From Tubulanus polymorphus (lineage: Eukaryota; Nemertea; Palaeonemertea; Tubulaniformes; Tubulanidae): a DNA stretch of 64,000 nt. The notes under the pieces are model-generated. The model had not been told where the DNA came from. It worked only from the letters and a program-made list of their open reading frames with translations, and did no database searches. The stretch's first letter is position 1, and every line of letters begins with the position of its first letter. The position numbers and the translations under genes were made by a program. Of the stretch, positions 11,651-23,577 are shown piece by piece. The stretch covers positions 22,970,001 through 23,034,000 of the forward strand of contig NC_134025.1 in assembly GCF_964204645.1 (NCBI RefSeq), given 5' to 3'.

Positions 11651-13832
11651 TGCGCGGTAATAATGCTAGAGGTAGAAATGTCTGAAGGAAATACTGGATA
11701 GTTATGTACAGAATATGCTAGAGATATAGTAGGAAAAAATGGCTTCACTTTAATCTAATTGATGACAGCAAGCTGGTGAAAAAAAACTTTTCTTATTCTT
11801 TTGTCATCCCGTGCCATATATGCCAAAACTAGGTGTCAAAAATAAAGGTGACAGAGATATGAACGAAACAAAAATATTGCATTGGAAAAATTAGAGAGGA
11901 AAAAGTCATAAACGCGCACCTGGTTGGAACTCAAAAACTGTAGACGGTAAAAAACTGGACATACGAGTAAAAAACTAGCTTATCATTTTGGCAAAATGTC
12001 TCGGAAATACGAGTGTTGGCAAGGAACGAGTTCCTGTAAAGGGAAACTGAGTTTCAAGAAAATCAACCAATACGAAACCATGATAGAAGTTGTAAGATAA
12101 CTTCTCCTTTTCAGCATCAAACTACTTTTCAACTTATTAGAAACTAATACAGTAAAATATGATATATTATCATATCTTAGAAGGCTTTTCCATTTCATCA
12201 AATTAATCATGATCGTATATCATGCTGTATTTAAGTAATAAATGGGCATCTCCGTAGATTATTACGAATTTGATATACTTCGAACCGTTATTCATTAACT
12301 ATTTAATCATAGCAGCCGACTAATTGAATCGCTTCGTCATCCAATCAAATAGATGAGAGGGAAAATCCCTATTTCAAGTTTGAGAAGAAAAAAGGAAACG
12401 TGGGACGATTGTCGGTTGGTAGCTGATGGATCTCTATGACTTTTGTCTGAAGTCATATAGAATACGATGCTAATCCCTCTAACCCATTTCTTCACATCAA
12501 AAGTATCCGAACGGCTTCGATTAATTCAATGCGACAGAAACGCGCGAATTAATCGATCACGCGGCTGTCAGAAAAATACTGATCAACAACTACCTCCGTC
12601 GTTGTTGCCAATTAGCAAAGATTACATTTGCTGAGCAATAATCGACGGTGCCTCGTAGTTTTGTTGAGTAGTTTTGTTGAATTGTTGAGTAGTTTTAACT
12701 CGTCTTTCGCGGTGTAGTTATGCGGCAATTTCGATTTTGGCACCGTCACCTCGTCAACACCTCACGTATCATGGTTTACAGCATCGCTATTGTCAACGAT
12801 TCATGAAGACTTTATGATTTTTTTCTATTTTGTATAAGCCTAAGTTTAACCATTAACCATAAGCCTCATTCATCTACCAACTTTCGAAGTGGATATGGAA
12901 TAATTGTAATCATCGCCGTTATGTATAAACCTAAGTTTAGAATAAGCCTCGTTCATCTAATTTTCCGACGTGCTGGAAACACCGTCGCGCCGGAAGACGC
13001 ATCAAACCGTCAAAATTAATTGCAGGTTCGTGCAATCTTGTAATTTATGATATCGCCGTTAAATTTCACGAACTAAAAGAAAGATGAAGCCTATAAGAGT
13101 TGTGGCAGCCGATGTCTCTTTTTTCTTTATAGCCGAGTTCAAATGAACGTTTGCACTTGACGGTGATGCATTTGCCGCTGGCTTAAAGCGTTGAACAGTT
13201 CCTTCCTCGCGCACAGTTGATTTCTGCTTGTAACGAGTCTTTAATTGGTATAGGGAAGAAAGTCTAACGTCAGGAGCTCTCGAGGGTAAGTTCAGGTCCA
13301 TGAAAAGAAATTAAGTTACCACTTCCCCTGAGGGTTACAGCCACAGACATACATGTTTGAGCGGCTGCGAGGCGCGAATGCCGGGCACGAATGTTGTCAA
13401 CGCGTCTGACAGAAGGAAAAATGACCCCAGAAATTCACAAGGACACTTCGCCAATGAACGGCAATGATATAGATGTCATCAAATCAAATTTTTACTAAAT
13501 CAACATATGAATTCAATATATTCAAAATTATTTTTAGTCAAATTCATATTCATAGATAAATGAATAGAGTTTTTGAATTTTTTCACAAATTGTCACTTTC
13601 TCTAAATATTTCGCTCAGATAGATTCTTTACGTATGGGTACACATACTCACCCGAGAATATAGCAGCGAATCCATTTTCATGCCTTTGACAATTGTACGA
13701 TATTGCATAAAATACAAAAGTATATGTATATACAATACACACTGGAATCATCAGTTCTCTAATATTATGTAGGGGTAGAACTGAAATATTTACAAAAACG
13801 AATGTCGTGAGTTTGTTTTCGGCGACGACATT

Positions 13833-14105
13833 TTAGCTGGCGGTGCCATACGAGCCTCGCGATGGCCGACGATCGCCGTCAACACCGTTTGACCTTGAAC
13901 TGTTTTTGCCGCCGTCGTCGTTGGGCGTGAGGAGCGATGGTCGACGCGGATTCACCGGCGGTGGGGTCGAGTGTCGTCTGCCGTCGACGTTCGGATTGTC
14001 CGACTTGAACAGTTTCGATCGTTTACGTTGTTTCGACACTTGACTGGCGGATAAATGCGAGCCGTGGTGTTTGGATTTAAAACAAATGCTCAACAACGAT
14101 CCCAT
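13833..14105 (-). CDS. Small basic protein with N-terminal acylation signal (paralogue B)
   Basis: A 90-residue frame starting MGSLLSICFK and ending in a plain TAA, so the coding sequence is complete in one exon. Gly2 and Ser6 fit N-myristoylation, Cys8 is a candidate palmitoylation site, and residues 10-35 are strongly basic (KSKHHGSH, SKQRKRSKLFK). The C-terminal half is Pro, Ser, Arg and Asp rich (PPPVNPRRPS, GDRRPSRGS) and predicted to be disordered, with RRPS-type sites that basophilic kinases could use. It is paralogous to 5012-5293: same strand, same acceptor-then-ATG layout (TTTACAG then ten bases), and about 25 of 43 N-terminal residues identical. It probably arose by tandem duplication. 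Less likely, the two are alternative coding exons of one gene. I do not recognise the family. Confidence 0.6.
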   Translation of the reverse strand: MGSLLSICFKSKHHGSHLSASQVSKQRKRSKLFKSDNPNVDGRRHSTPPPVNPRRPSLLTPNDDGGKNSSRSNGVDGDRRPSRGSYGTAS

Positions 14106-14239
14106 CGTCTCGAATCTGTAAATAGAAGAGATGTTTTTTTTTCATAAATCTTACGTTTCGAAGCAGGGCATGTGATGCCATGTCAATAATGAAATATGTT
14201 CAATGAAATAATGGATGTATGGACAACTTTCATTGTTTT

Positions 14240-14305
14240 GTTCTTACGTTTCGGGCAGAATCCTTCCAATAAAAGATGGGAAGGATTCTGCCCAAAACGT
14301 AAGAA
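14240..14305. repeat. Near-perfect hairpin (short palindromic MITE)
   Basis: Two arms of about 27 bases (GGGCAGAATCCTTCC and GGAAGGATTCTGCCC at their core) surround an 11-base loop. The outer ends read TTCTTACGTTT and AAAACGTAAGAA. The end sequence (G/A)AAACGT(A/C)AGAAC is shared with the larger hairpin at 49508-49659, so both belong to one family. Confidence 0.6.
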
Positions 14306-14480
14306 AAAAAAACTTTATGTGAGTTCTCTCAATGCTATTCATCAACACCGTATGTAGTCTCAACTATTTACAATGTTATTTTATAGTGTTGAAGAAAATT
14401 AAAACCCAAATCGTAAGAACCATTATCAAAAGACAATTTTGAATATATACAGTCATTCGTTTCTCTAATTTTCCCATAAG

Positions 14481-14559
14481 AATGTACTTCATTTGTGTGA
14501 CCCCTTCAGGAAAATTTGCCAACAATATGTACTTCATTAGTGTGACCACTTCAGGAAAT
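14481..14559. repeat. Tandem duplication of about 45 bases
   Basis: ATGTACTTCATT, GTGTGACC and CTTCAGGAAA recur in the same order at 14482-14512 and 14527-14557. Two copies only, in non-coding DNA. Confidence 0.6.
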
Positions 14560-17500
14560 GTATAGCACTACCATCAGAGTGTAGAAGTTCTCATAATGTA
14601 ATCGCGCTTATCGTCACAAGGTCTCCTTCATTTTAGAAGTCTGATATTGAATCATACTCTAACTGTATTGACGACGATGATACGCGGTTATGCCCGGAAG
14701 AACAATATCTGCACTCGGATAGATAGCGTTTACCCAATAATTTAACAGGTACAATTACTGCTTCCATCGCAATTATTGGTGTCTTGTTGAGAGGATACCC
14801 CAACTATCAGTCGTCGTCTGCGATGGACGGTCGATGATTGGAATAATAACGGTAATTTTGTACATCCAGGCCGTAATCGACGGGATGGCGCTGAGCTTTG
14901 CCTCCGCGTGCTCTTGTGTATCACCACGGGATTCCGATGGTAATTTCATTGACTACAGATACACTTATTCAAATATTGCATCTTACATATTCTCACAATA
15001 GTAATGAAGATTCGTACTGGAAGTCGGCTTCGGTAACCCAATTAAGATAGTAGAACTAATTGTAAATTGTGTCAATATGATCCAGTCAATATGATATCTA
15101 TCTTTACTGAAAACAAAACGAAACGACGTTAACTGGAGATAATTGCTATAGTTTATTACAAAAATACCGATAGTTGAAAAAAGCCAACGAATGAACATAC
15201 GCATTTTTATGTGGGTGTTAATCGCTCGTAGCCTTAGCTCCGTTATTGGAAAAATCATACAACGTAAAGTGTCGTGGTATTATATACACATAATTCACAA
15301 TGGTTTCATGTTACTTTAGCTTTGTGTCAGCGTTTATTAGAAATGTTAATAATTCATAAAGCCATCACAGAATAAAAACAACTCAAGCCAAACGGGCGTA
15401 TCAATTTGGAGCCTGTAAGCATGCGGTAATGTGTAACTTATGTGTCAAAACGTATAGCATTATCTCGGATCTCATTTTAAGGCCTCCACGCAATCTTCCA
15501 TCCTTCAATGATTTCTGTTTTATTGATATCGTTAGTGGCCACGATTTTTATTCTCAAAAGCACATGTCGGTCTTGACCTTCACGTCACAAAGCCATTAAG
15601 CAGGGATGATTGAGTGTGCCTATCATAATGATAGTAATAATGGTATGCAGTCGAAAATCACTTTTTCGATTTAAGTCACGCAACAATATATTCACACGAT
15701 TTATAAAGAAACAAATTCCGAATAATTCATGAAGCTATTTTGCTATATATATATTCAAAATTTTAAAAGAATCCGATCAATTCATGAAAGTAAAAAGTTC
15801 GTGCTTTTGAAGTTCATACCACAAAAAAAAACTTTAACCGATGATGACAAATGAATTAGACTAGAATTCAGAATAGATGTTGTTTGCAGGACACGAATTT
15901 CAAAAGAAAATGTTATATTTCTTTACAGAGAAAATAATTCAGACGCTTCTGCTGCGGGGTCAAGGACACTAACGATTATGAATATTCCACGTACCCGAGA
16001 CAGCCGAAGCGGCTGTTAATATGATTATGGAAAACAAAACGCAAACACAAGAAATACGTGAGGGAAATGTGACGAATAACGATAAACCGTAGCAATAGAA
16101 ATTGTCGATAGCGAGACAAAGGGACAGAGATCGGAAACGCGAAATGAAAGCACAACGATTTGTACAAATCATGGTTCCAGATTAATGATGTAACTAATAC
16201 ATATGCTAACTTGAATAGATAAACGCGTTGTATATATATGCATAAGTACGACATAAGTGTGTTTTCAAATCGACAACTCGGACGAGCTACAAATTCAGTG
16301 CTGTCTGTGTATTACCATTAATAATTCATATCCGATAAGCATTGATCTTCCCCTTGTATCATGGCGCGCGTGGAATTTAGTCGTACGCACAATGATGCAT
16401 TATACCGGCGGCTGTTTTTTAGTATATTCATCAAGATGGATATCGAGAAAAAAACTCCATCGCCATGATTGCTCGATGATACGGTACGACAGCGGATATT
16501 ACATATACATGCTAATTCTCGTGTAGTCCTCAATCCGCTATATTGACCGCCGCATTAACTTTTTCTCGACCGCCTTTCATTCATTATATAATATCAATTT
16601 GTCGGCTACATCCAGCCATCGAATAAAAATAAAGCTAGCCGGATGCCTCGATTTCATGGCGTTCGTAGCCCATTCTACCGTATTCTTCGGGGGATTTGCG
16701 AGAGCGACATGCGTGTCTTTTCGAATATTTTCGAGTTCAACCCGTTCCGACAACAATTTATGAATTATAAATGGATCGTGTAAAACAAAATAAGCCAGGA
16801 AAGTCTTAAAATACGATATTTACTACTCCGGCTTAAGTATAGTTCGTCTTTCCGACATAAAACTAATATTCAGTTTCGCATTAAAAACACATTATGATAC
16901 GTAGAATATTTAATGATTGTTTTGTAACGATGGCCATCTACACACGTATAAGCATATTGAATAAAGAAGTTATACGCAGAGAACACGTTTTCTCCCAAAA
17001 CACCTGCAAATTTAGAAATCTCGAAATAACCCGAAGTTGATGATTAAAATCACCAAAAGAAAAGAAAATTCGGTGAGGAATTCATTTCTATCAAACACCA
17101 AACGTTAACATTTCACGACTCTTACAATAATCAATATTCAAATCTTCATACCCACCGTTTTTGAAAAAGAAATATTCCGTTTTTGTTCAATTGGTGAATA
17201 TGATGGATGTACTATCCCGATCCATCAAGCTTTTATGTTTCTACAGCGATGGACGAAGCGCGCGTAATTAAATCGTACCGTCTGGTAACATGTCCACTAA
17301 GTAAACTAATCTGAAATCGGTTTCTGGTGGAACTGTACTTTGATCGTTGATTCCACCTCGGGATTTGACAAATATCTGATCAGGCGCCGCTTTTCTTCTT
17401 CCAGGAGACAATTATCGTTGGTCGCGCGCGCGCCAGACTCTATCGTCACTAGTTTATCACGACGAAAAGGGGAGAGAACGATTTTTCATACCTGTAAATT

Positions 17501-19543
17501 GAAAATTCGTTCCTCACACGCGCGCGCACAGAAATTTGACCAATTCGGAAAATTCTCAACGGATAAGTGATGGATATAGGGATCTTGCACGCACGCACGA
17601 CAACGGAGTATGATGCTTATGGTGGTGATAATGACGATAAACATTCCGTTGTATCGATTCTTGCCACCGTCACCAACTAAAGATAACAATGCTACAAAAC
17701 CGGCTGTCAAATTGACGATAAATTAATCTAAAACTCATTCCGCTTCATTTGCCGAAGGTTTTCAAGAAACACTTTTACATCTTCGGATCATATATACCCA
17801 CAGCTCACACATTTGGTTTTGAATACAAATTGTCGTTATCTTATAGAAGGTGCAACTACTGTTATACAAATCAAATATACAATACCTAGATATGTCTGCA
17901 AAATCAGTGAGAGCAAAAAGTCTGAAACGCTATTTTTGCTTTCTTTGTAATGAGGGCACGACGCTAGGACGCCAGAAAAATGAATGTCGACTAATAGTGC
18001 AGAGAATACTTCAAAAACTAAATTTGAAGTCTAACATACGCTTTCCAGATATCTGGAAAAACGTCCCATTTTATCAATTCATGTGTTAAGATCTTGAATG
18101 GAATGTATTTCCAGATTGAAATGGTTCGAGTCAGTGGTAAATGTAAAAAGAGATATTTGTTGGATTTGATACCGAGTGTACTTGTTGATAACTGCATAAC
18201 AATCTCAAAAGATGGCACAGAATTCAGCGATGATACGCCATTAATTGAGATACATTTTCTGATTTTTGAAGTGGAACTTTAATTGCGTTCGTTATTACTT
18301 ACGCGACGTAACTGACACGTCATCGCGCGTTATATATGGAGTCGCAAATTCACATGCTTCCACATTGGCAGACAAAATGAAGGCATCCTCGCACTCGACC
18401 GCAGGTGATACAACTTTTCATGTACGATGATTTTATGTCTACTGCAAAGATCATTTCACTCTTGGGAACTTCACATTATTATTAGGGAACAGACATGAGA
18501 AATGAAAATGAACCTGTCTATATATACCCGTACCTTAAGGATTAATAACATCTTTCTATATTTTCAATAATCAGCTGTATTGAGAAAAACATATTATCAT
18601 CTCATCTCTAATATACATTTTGTCATTTGCAATTGAGACTTTCTACTTATTCATCGATGCCGTAGCATTTTGAGATATTTCTATGAATGAAATAGTACGA
18701 AACAGGAATTGCGGTAGTAATCGATTGGTGAATTAAGTTTGGTTATGAAGAAATTCGATTCAAATCCTTGATCATAAATCTTTAATAATGAAAGATAGAT
18801 TCACCAAGATTTCAATAGATTTGTGAACTTCGTCGAGGCGACATTTTTAAGAAACCTCTCAAGTAACCAATCATGATGTGTTGCGTCTTCCCTTAGGGCA
18901 TATAAATCACAAATTGTCTGATCTTTAATGGCATTCCATTTCGACGTGTAACGTCATAATTTTGAATTCGAAATTGACATAAAACGAAATGCGTTCCATC
19001 AACTCTTCGAAGTATAGCTTCAAAATATTCCCCCAAGTTTCATTAGATATGTATGCTTGTCTCCGTAGTGTCGGGGTCGGAACTTCCATTGATGAAAATG
19101 AAATCAGATGTCATAACAATGTGCATGTGACGGTGCGATGAATTCTAAAAGCTTTTATTGAGTCTATCGGAAAATAATCGTACCCGGTCACGAAATATTC
19201 GCTCCGCTTGTGCCATTCACTGAGGAGAACTTGGGGATAGGCAAGAGGTCCGAATACCCGACATTGTTGGTCCCGAGAGAACAACGGCTAGACTATACTC
19301 AACTATAGGCTACCGCATTATTGTCCAGGAATGGGTGAATAGTGCAATTAAGGCATCGCAGACCAACCACAATGTGGGTTACATCGATCCCAGATGGAGC
19401 TTTCCTTTTCGAAGTCCGTAAAGCGATCGACAAATTCGCATTCAATCAACCGACTGCGCCATCTATGATATATTTTGACAGTTCTCTAGTCCAAGCAAAA
19501 CAACACAATCTCTCCTGAGCACGAATAAGGACTGTACCTGGAA

Positions 19544-20538
19544 ATGTGGTATATTATGTCCAGAACACAAGAAAATCATAACTTATCCGAACGGCTCATT
19601 AGATCTATCAGTAATTGGGAGACATTTACTGGAGGCAATGACGATGTGGAGTATCTATTGGAGCTTGGTGCTGATGTAAACTGTACCCACGGGATGCTGA
19701 TGCCACTGCATTGTGCGTGCATGGTCTGTGAAATTGAAACTGCTAAATTGCTCATTGCCAGAGGAGCGAATGTAAGATCATAATTTGTATTTCAATGCAT
19801 ATACAATTTATCAACTAATAATGGCCACAAACGCATTTATTTTTGGTTTTACTTTTTCCTAGGTCCATGTATTTAATAACTGCATATAATTTTACATAGG
19901 TTAATGCTGTAGATGGATATGGACGAGCTGCCATCCATTATGCAGCCGAAAAGGACACTCAATGCATCGATATACTAGCCGAAAATGCAGCTAATCTGGA
20001 CATTCCCGATGGCAACCAAGCTCGAGCCTTGCACTGGGCGTCATTTAAAAACAACGTCGAATGCGTTAAGCGTCTTCTGTCCTACGGCGCCGATGTCAAC
20101 TCTCAGGATTTCAATCGCGACTCGCCACTTAGTTGGGCAGCGCACAAAACTAACCTGGAAACGATTCGAATTTTATTGGATTACAACGCCGACGTGTCGT
20201 TAACGAATTTCAACGGACAAACGGCGCTTCTTCGCTGCGCACTGATGCAAGCGACCGGTTTGAATTCGCCCAATAGAGACGAAGCGTGCATCGACCTGTT
20301 AGTTCGAGCCAGCGGAAATCTTAATCTACGAGATGCGAAAGGTCAACTTCCGGCGATTATATATTCCGATAACCGGCTTAGGGAAATTTTGTTACCGCAA
20401 TGTATGGAACCGCGAGCACTACAGGATATTTGTAGATGTGCTGTACGGAAACTTCTAGGACCGAATTATTTACCTCATACGGTCTACCGGTTACCGATAC
20501 CGACGCGGTTAAAGGATTTTCTCCTTCTAAGAATCTAA
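19544..20538 (+). CDS. ASB8: Ankyrin repeat and SOCS box protein 8 (ASB8)
   Basis: Two exons, 19544-19771 and 19900-20538, join in phase across a GT-AG intron (AAT|GTAAGA ... ACATAG|GTT) to give 288 residues, the same length as human ASB8. The N-terminus MWYIM, then LSERLIRSI, is the ASB8 signature. Four ankyrin repeats follow (GADVNCTHGMLMPLHCAC, GYGRAAIHYAAEKD, ALHWASFKNNVECVKRLL, SPLSWAAHKTNLETIRILL), and the last 40 residues form a SOCS box (LQDICRCAVRKLLG, LPIPTRLKDFLLL). SOCS-box proteins bind elongin B/C and Cullin-5 and bring ankyrin-bound substrates to a ubiquitin ligase in the cytoplasm. The start is the first ATG in frame. The gene is convergent with the GON7-like gene, whose stop lies 576 bases downstream. 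Confidence 0.94.
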
Positions 20539-21113
20539 TGTAGATCGCTGCATTATATTTTATTGAATTGACGGTGGTGAGGAAATGTCTTTCAAACTAC
20601 TGCTCTTATGCCATGGCACCTACAGCTGTCAGCTTTTGGCATGGGAACACATTTTTCAGTGGTCAGAGAAATAGGATTTTGTACATCAGCTATGTTACTC
20701 CATTTCCACCCATGCTGTTGGCTAGCCTAAAATGATATGTTATTTGTAAAATTCATTTACTCAGTCGAATTCACTCGTCATCATAGTCGGGAACACCATT
20801 ATGCTGACATTTTATCCGAATAACAACTTGTCAAACATATTGGTAATAAAAAATAGATAAATCTTCATATTCTGATGACTTGTTTGATCAAAACATTAGC
20901 GAGTTTGACTGGATAAAATTTTATGCGAAGATTAGGAATAATTCAAAAATTACAATACATGTACGAAAATTTGATGAAAAGTGGATATAACTAACTCCCA
21001 ATTAAAACTGGGTTCAGCATAATATTTTTTATTCGTGGCAGGGGTTTGAAAGGTATATTCCTTATGTATGGCCCGAAAAGAGTTCATATTGTTTACTCCA
21101 GAAAATAAAAAGT
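20539..21113. other. Convergent intergenic region, ASB8 and GON7-like 3' UTRs
   Basis: 575 bases between two stop codons on opposite strands. AATAAAAAATAG near 20843 could serve ASB8. No gene or repeat is seen. Confidence 0.4.
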
Positions 21114-21654
21114 TCACATTAGTTTCAGTTTCTTGTTTGTGCTTTCATTTTCTTCATCGATGCTGCCCTCTGATAATTCATCCACGTCATCCATATCATT
21201 TTCTTTGGCATCTGAAAAAAAGACTACATTTGAAGATGGCATTTTATTCTAATTCCCATAATCTAATGGGACTTTTCAGTTCTCCCTTAGTCTCCCTTCT
21301 CTCTTAAGTTTAAATTCCCCTTAATCACTGATTCGGGAATGACAGCTAATTGTATATGTAGACACATTATAAGCCACTCATGTATAAAGACAACCGATGT
21401 ATTTATACCCGTCAGTGAAATTGGAACTCGCCTGTTGTTGTTGAACAATCGCCAGCACCTGCTTTTGAGTTTTCTACTGCCACTGAAAGATGACGGTTAA
21501 TATCAATCTGTATCTTTTTCGTGTTTTTAATTACGTCATGCCAGTAATTAGCTTTACTGCAGTCATAAGACAATTCTGTGGCGGTATTTGAGTTGGATAA
21601 TTCGATTTTTGCCACGATTTGTAATAATTCCGAGTTTTCCATGGGCGCCGCCAT
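21114..21654 (-). CDS. GON7: GON7-like subunit of the EKC/KEOPS complex
   Basis: Exon 1 (21654-21459) starts MAAPMENSELLQIVAKIEL and continues through SYDCSKANYWHDVIKN to NSKA. The donor GCAG|GTGCTG joins in phase to exon 2 (21211-21114, acceptor TTTTTTCAG), which adds an acidic tail (DAKENDMDDVDELSEGS) and ends KKLKLM, for 97 residues. Human GON7 is 100 residues with the same plan: an N-terminal strand and helix region, then a long acidic disordered tail ending in a short Lys-rich stretch. Only this layout and weak local likeness support the name, because GON7 evolves fast. In known systems GON7 binds LAGE3/OSGEP in KEOPS, which makes t6A37 on ANN-decoding tRNAs. The second exon is too short to be found as an open frame alone, and the frame at 21458-21412 is intron read-through. 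Another small acidic protein is possible. Confidence 0.6.
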
Positions 21655-22655
21655 CTTTCCTTAGAGGTACGCGCAAAATTCAGAGGATATTCAAATAGGT
21701 TGGCTCCGAAAATATTCGCAGCTGCTTGTGTGTCCGGCGTAGTTGGTTATTATGACTAGTCAAGATTTAAGTCTTAGAAAATCCCACACTCAGATAGAAA
21801 AAAGAGTGCGAAAAGGCACAGGGGCCTGACACAAACAGTTTTCGTGATTTGACCTATGTACTAGGTATCATATATAGCAAATATCTAAGGTACCTAAGTT
21901 GAATTGATAACTCTGTGGACAAGTGCGACCTTTTTGCGTTTTGCCTCACAGACCTCTGTGCGAAAAGGTTTCCTAATTAATGATTCATGACCGATGCTTT
22001 GACTGTACCCTATCCCTGAAGATGACTATTAGTCTACGATGATAAATTATCTAAAGGAAACCTCTTTTGCCGGGCTACGCGATGTATGGAGGTTGGCACG
22101 TTGATTGTCTGAGAAAATTATTTCAGTGTAATGGAAATTCCGCTAAAATTCAACAGCACATTATGGTGTATATTTGCAGCAAGTGATCGTCATATCTAAG
22201 CGCACCTTTATATCGAGATCGTCATCCGCATAAAGCGCGCTTGGGTGGGAAAAACGGAGCGTATATAAATCAGCAACAGCGTATATGGAATTGAAAGAAA
22301 ATGTTAACTCCGATCTATTTTGCCAAACGCATGTGAATATATTTAAGGACATAGAAATTTCTAACAGTTTTTTTCCGGGTTTTTTTCTTACAGCAGATCA
22401 TATAAACACTTTCAGTAAATAATTGTTTATCTTATTAAGGACAAAGAATAGTTTTCCGCATTCGCGTCACGGCATTTAAATAAATGAACGAAGAAGAATG
22501 AGAAGAATATGTTACACGCATATCGAGGGATGATTCTAGATTACGTATATTCTCAAATCATTGTAGGTAATTCAACAAATTCACTGGTGGCAATTCGCCA
22601 AATTTGTTGGACAAAAGATATCTAACTACTTCACAGAAAGTACAAAGCTTATGAG
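21655..22655. other. Intergenic DNA upstream of GON7-like and the GPCR remnant
   Basis: The 5' part flanks the GON7-like start. No coding exon is seen. A consensus TATA box lies at 22261. Confidence 0.35.
22261..22270 (+). promoter_or_regulatory. Possible TATA box upstream of the GPCR remnant
   Basis: GTATATAAAT preceded by a GC-richer stretch (AACGGAGC) matches a core TATA box on the plus strand. It is about 385 bases before the first GPCR-like codons. With the gene broken, this is at most a relic promoter. Confidence 0.2.
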
Positions 22656-23577
22656 ATGCACGATAACGTTTCTAGCGTCGCATTGACAGCATCGCAAATC
22701 AGCCGGTGTCAGAAATATAAAACTCATCCCGTTCTCTGGATTAACAAATTCAGGGTTGCTACGTACTTGGGCTGGTATTTGCCCGCGTCCGTACCGGGTA
22801 TCATCTTCAACGCGTTCACGGTCGTAGTGCTAAAACGATTTTCTTATCAGAATCCTCGCTTTATATGATCTTTTGTTTATGATATCCTCGTTCATACTTT
22901 ATCCGCTGAGAGCGGCTTACGTTTACACTGTTTTGGGCGATTTCGCAAAGACAACTGGAATTTCGGTATGTTATTCATCTCAGTCGCCTTGCCGTTTTTT
23001 ATATGTTTCAGATGATTCGAAACTGGTGCACTGTACTGCACTGTACTGCTCAGTCTAGAGCGATTAATCGTCGTATTGTTTCCAATAAAATCTCGTAGAT
23101 TTCCGAGGAAGTTATTATTACTATGGTTAACAACGTTTTTCTCACTGTTAAGTTTCTGTGGCCATTTAGTTCACTTTCTTCCTCCACGTCATCTTGTATT
23201 TATGAACTGTCCCGCCCATTGGCCCTATATTACGATCCGTTCTAAAATTTTTGGCACGATTGGTTTAGATATCGTAAATGGCGGTTCATAATTTCAGAGC
23301 GATATCTATTTATATACCAATTTGCATTTTAGTTGTAATCAATGTGATTCTTATTTCGGTCACATTTTTTCGTAGGTTTGATCGAAATTCTAAGCTCGGT
23401 CTAACTGGTGAATCGTCAAAAAAGGAAATACGGATTTTAAAGATGGTTTTATCGATAGTGTTTTTATTCATTATTTGTGAAGGTTTTGGATTTATCGACC
23501 GTTTGAGTGGTAAATATATCCCTAGGTTTAAGGGTTTAAGGCTAATAGCCTTTGGCTTTTCTATCGTCGATTCTTAA
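22656..23577 (+). pseudogene. Decayed rhodopsin-class G protein-coupled receptor
   Basis: Pieces of a seven-helix receptor lie in the right order but in changing frames. Helix 1 is FRVATYLGWYLPASVPGI at about 22760-22850. Helix 2 is FMISSFILYPLRAAYVY (22873-22930, shifted). The helix 3 core NFGMLFISVALPFFICF is in a third frame (about 22958-23010). It is followed by RNWCTVLLSLERLIVVLFP once a 10-base duplication (CTGTACTGCA then CTGTACTGCT, 23031-23050) is disregarded, then helix 4 and an extracellular loop to about 23275. Another shift precedes helix 5 (ISIYIPICILVVINVILIS) and helix 6 (MVLSIVFLFIICEGFGF). No helix 7 or NPxxY is found before a stop at 23577. At least four shifts and a truncated end mark it as a pseudogene. 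The style resembles invertebrate peptide receptors (FMRFamide-like), but the subfamily is uncertain. Confidence 0.75.

Larger units (their letters stand above)
5309..13832. other. Gene-poor interval between the two acylated small-protein genes
   Basis: No supported coding exon. It contains a pyrimidine-rich stretch (about 8330-8420), a SINE-like B-box fragment near 10070, the foldback element at 11245-11650, and an imperfect direct duplication of about 60 bases (12830-12895 and 12921-12970, sharing the stem TAAGCCTCxTTCATCTA). The open frames listed across it are short, have no domain resemblance and lack matching splice sites. Part of it may be intron or 5' regulatory DNA of paralogue A. Confidence 0.4.
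14106..19543. other. Intergenic DNA between paralogue B and ASB8
   Basis: No supported coding exon. The stretch 17420-17530 is CpG-rich with alternating GCGCGCGCGCC and ACGCGCGCGCAC runs. On the minus strand it is followed by TTTACAG|GTATGA, which could be the donor of a 5' non-coding exon and promoter island for paralogue B. A TATATA box near 18330 precedes a tiny open exon at 18377 that I could not connect to anything. Confidence 0.3.

Noticed and set aside
17850-18282. Two neighbouring plus-strand frames of about 60-80 residues with Cys and Lys
   Set aside because: A single CxxC (CFLCNEG) with no partner cysteines, stops between them, and no acceptor or donor that joins them. Not a zinc finger gene on this evidence.
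18377-18403. Mini-exon MKASSHSTA followed by CAG|GTGATA, with a TATATA box upstream
   Set aside because: A plausible first exon by signals, but no downstream exon in phase was found, and ASB8 already has a convincing start at 19544.
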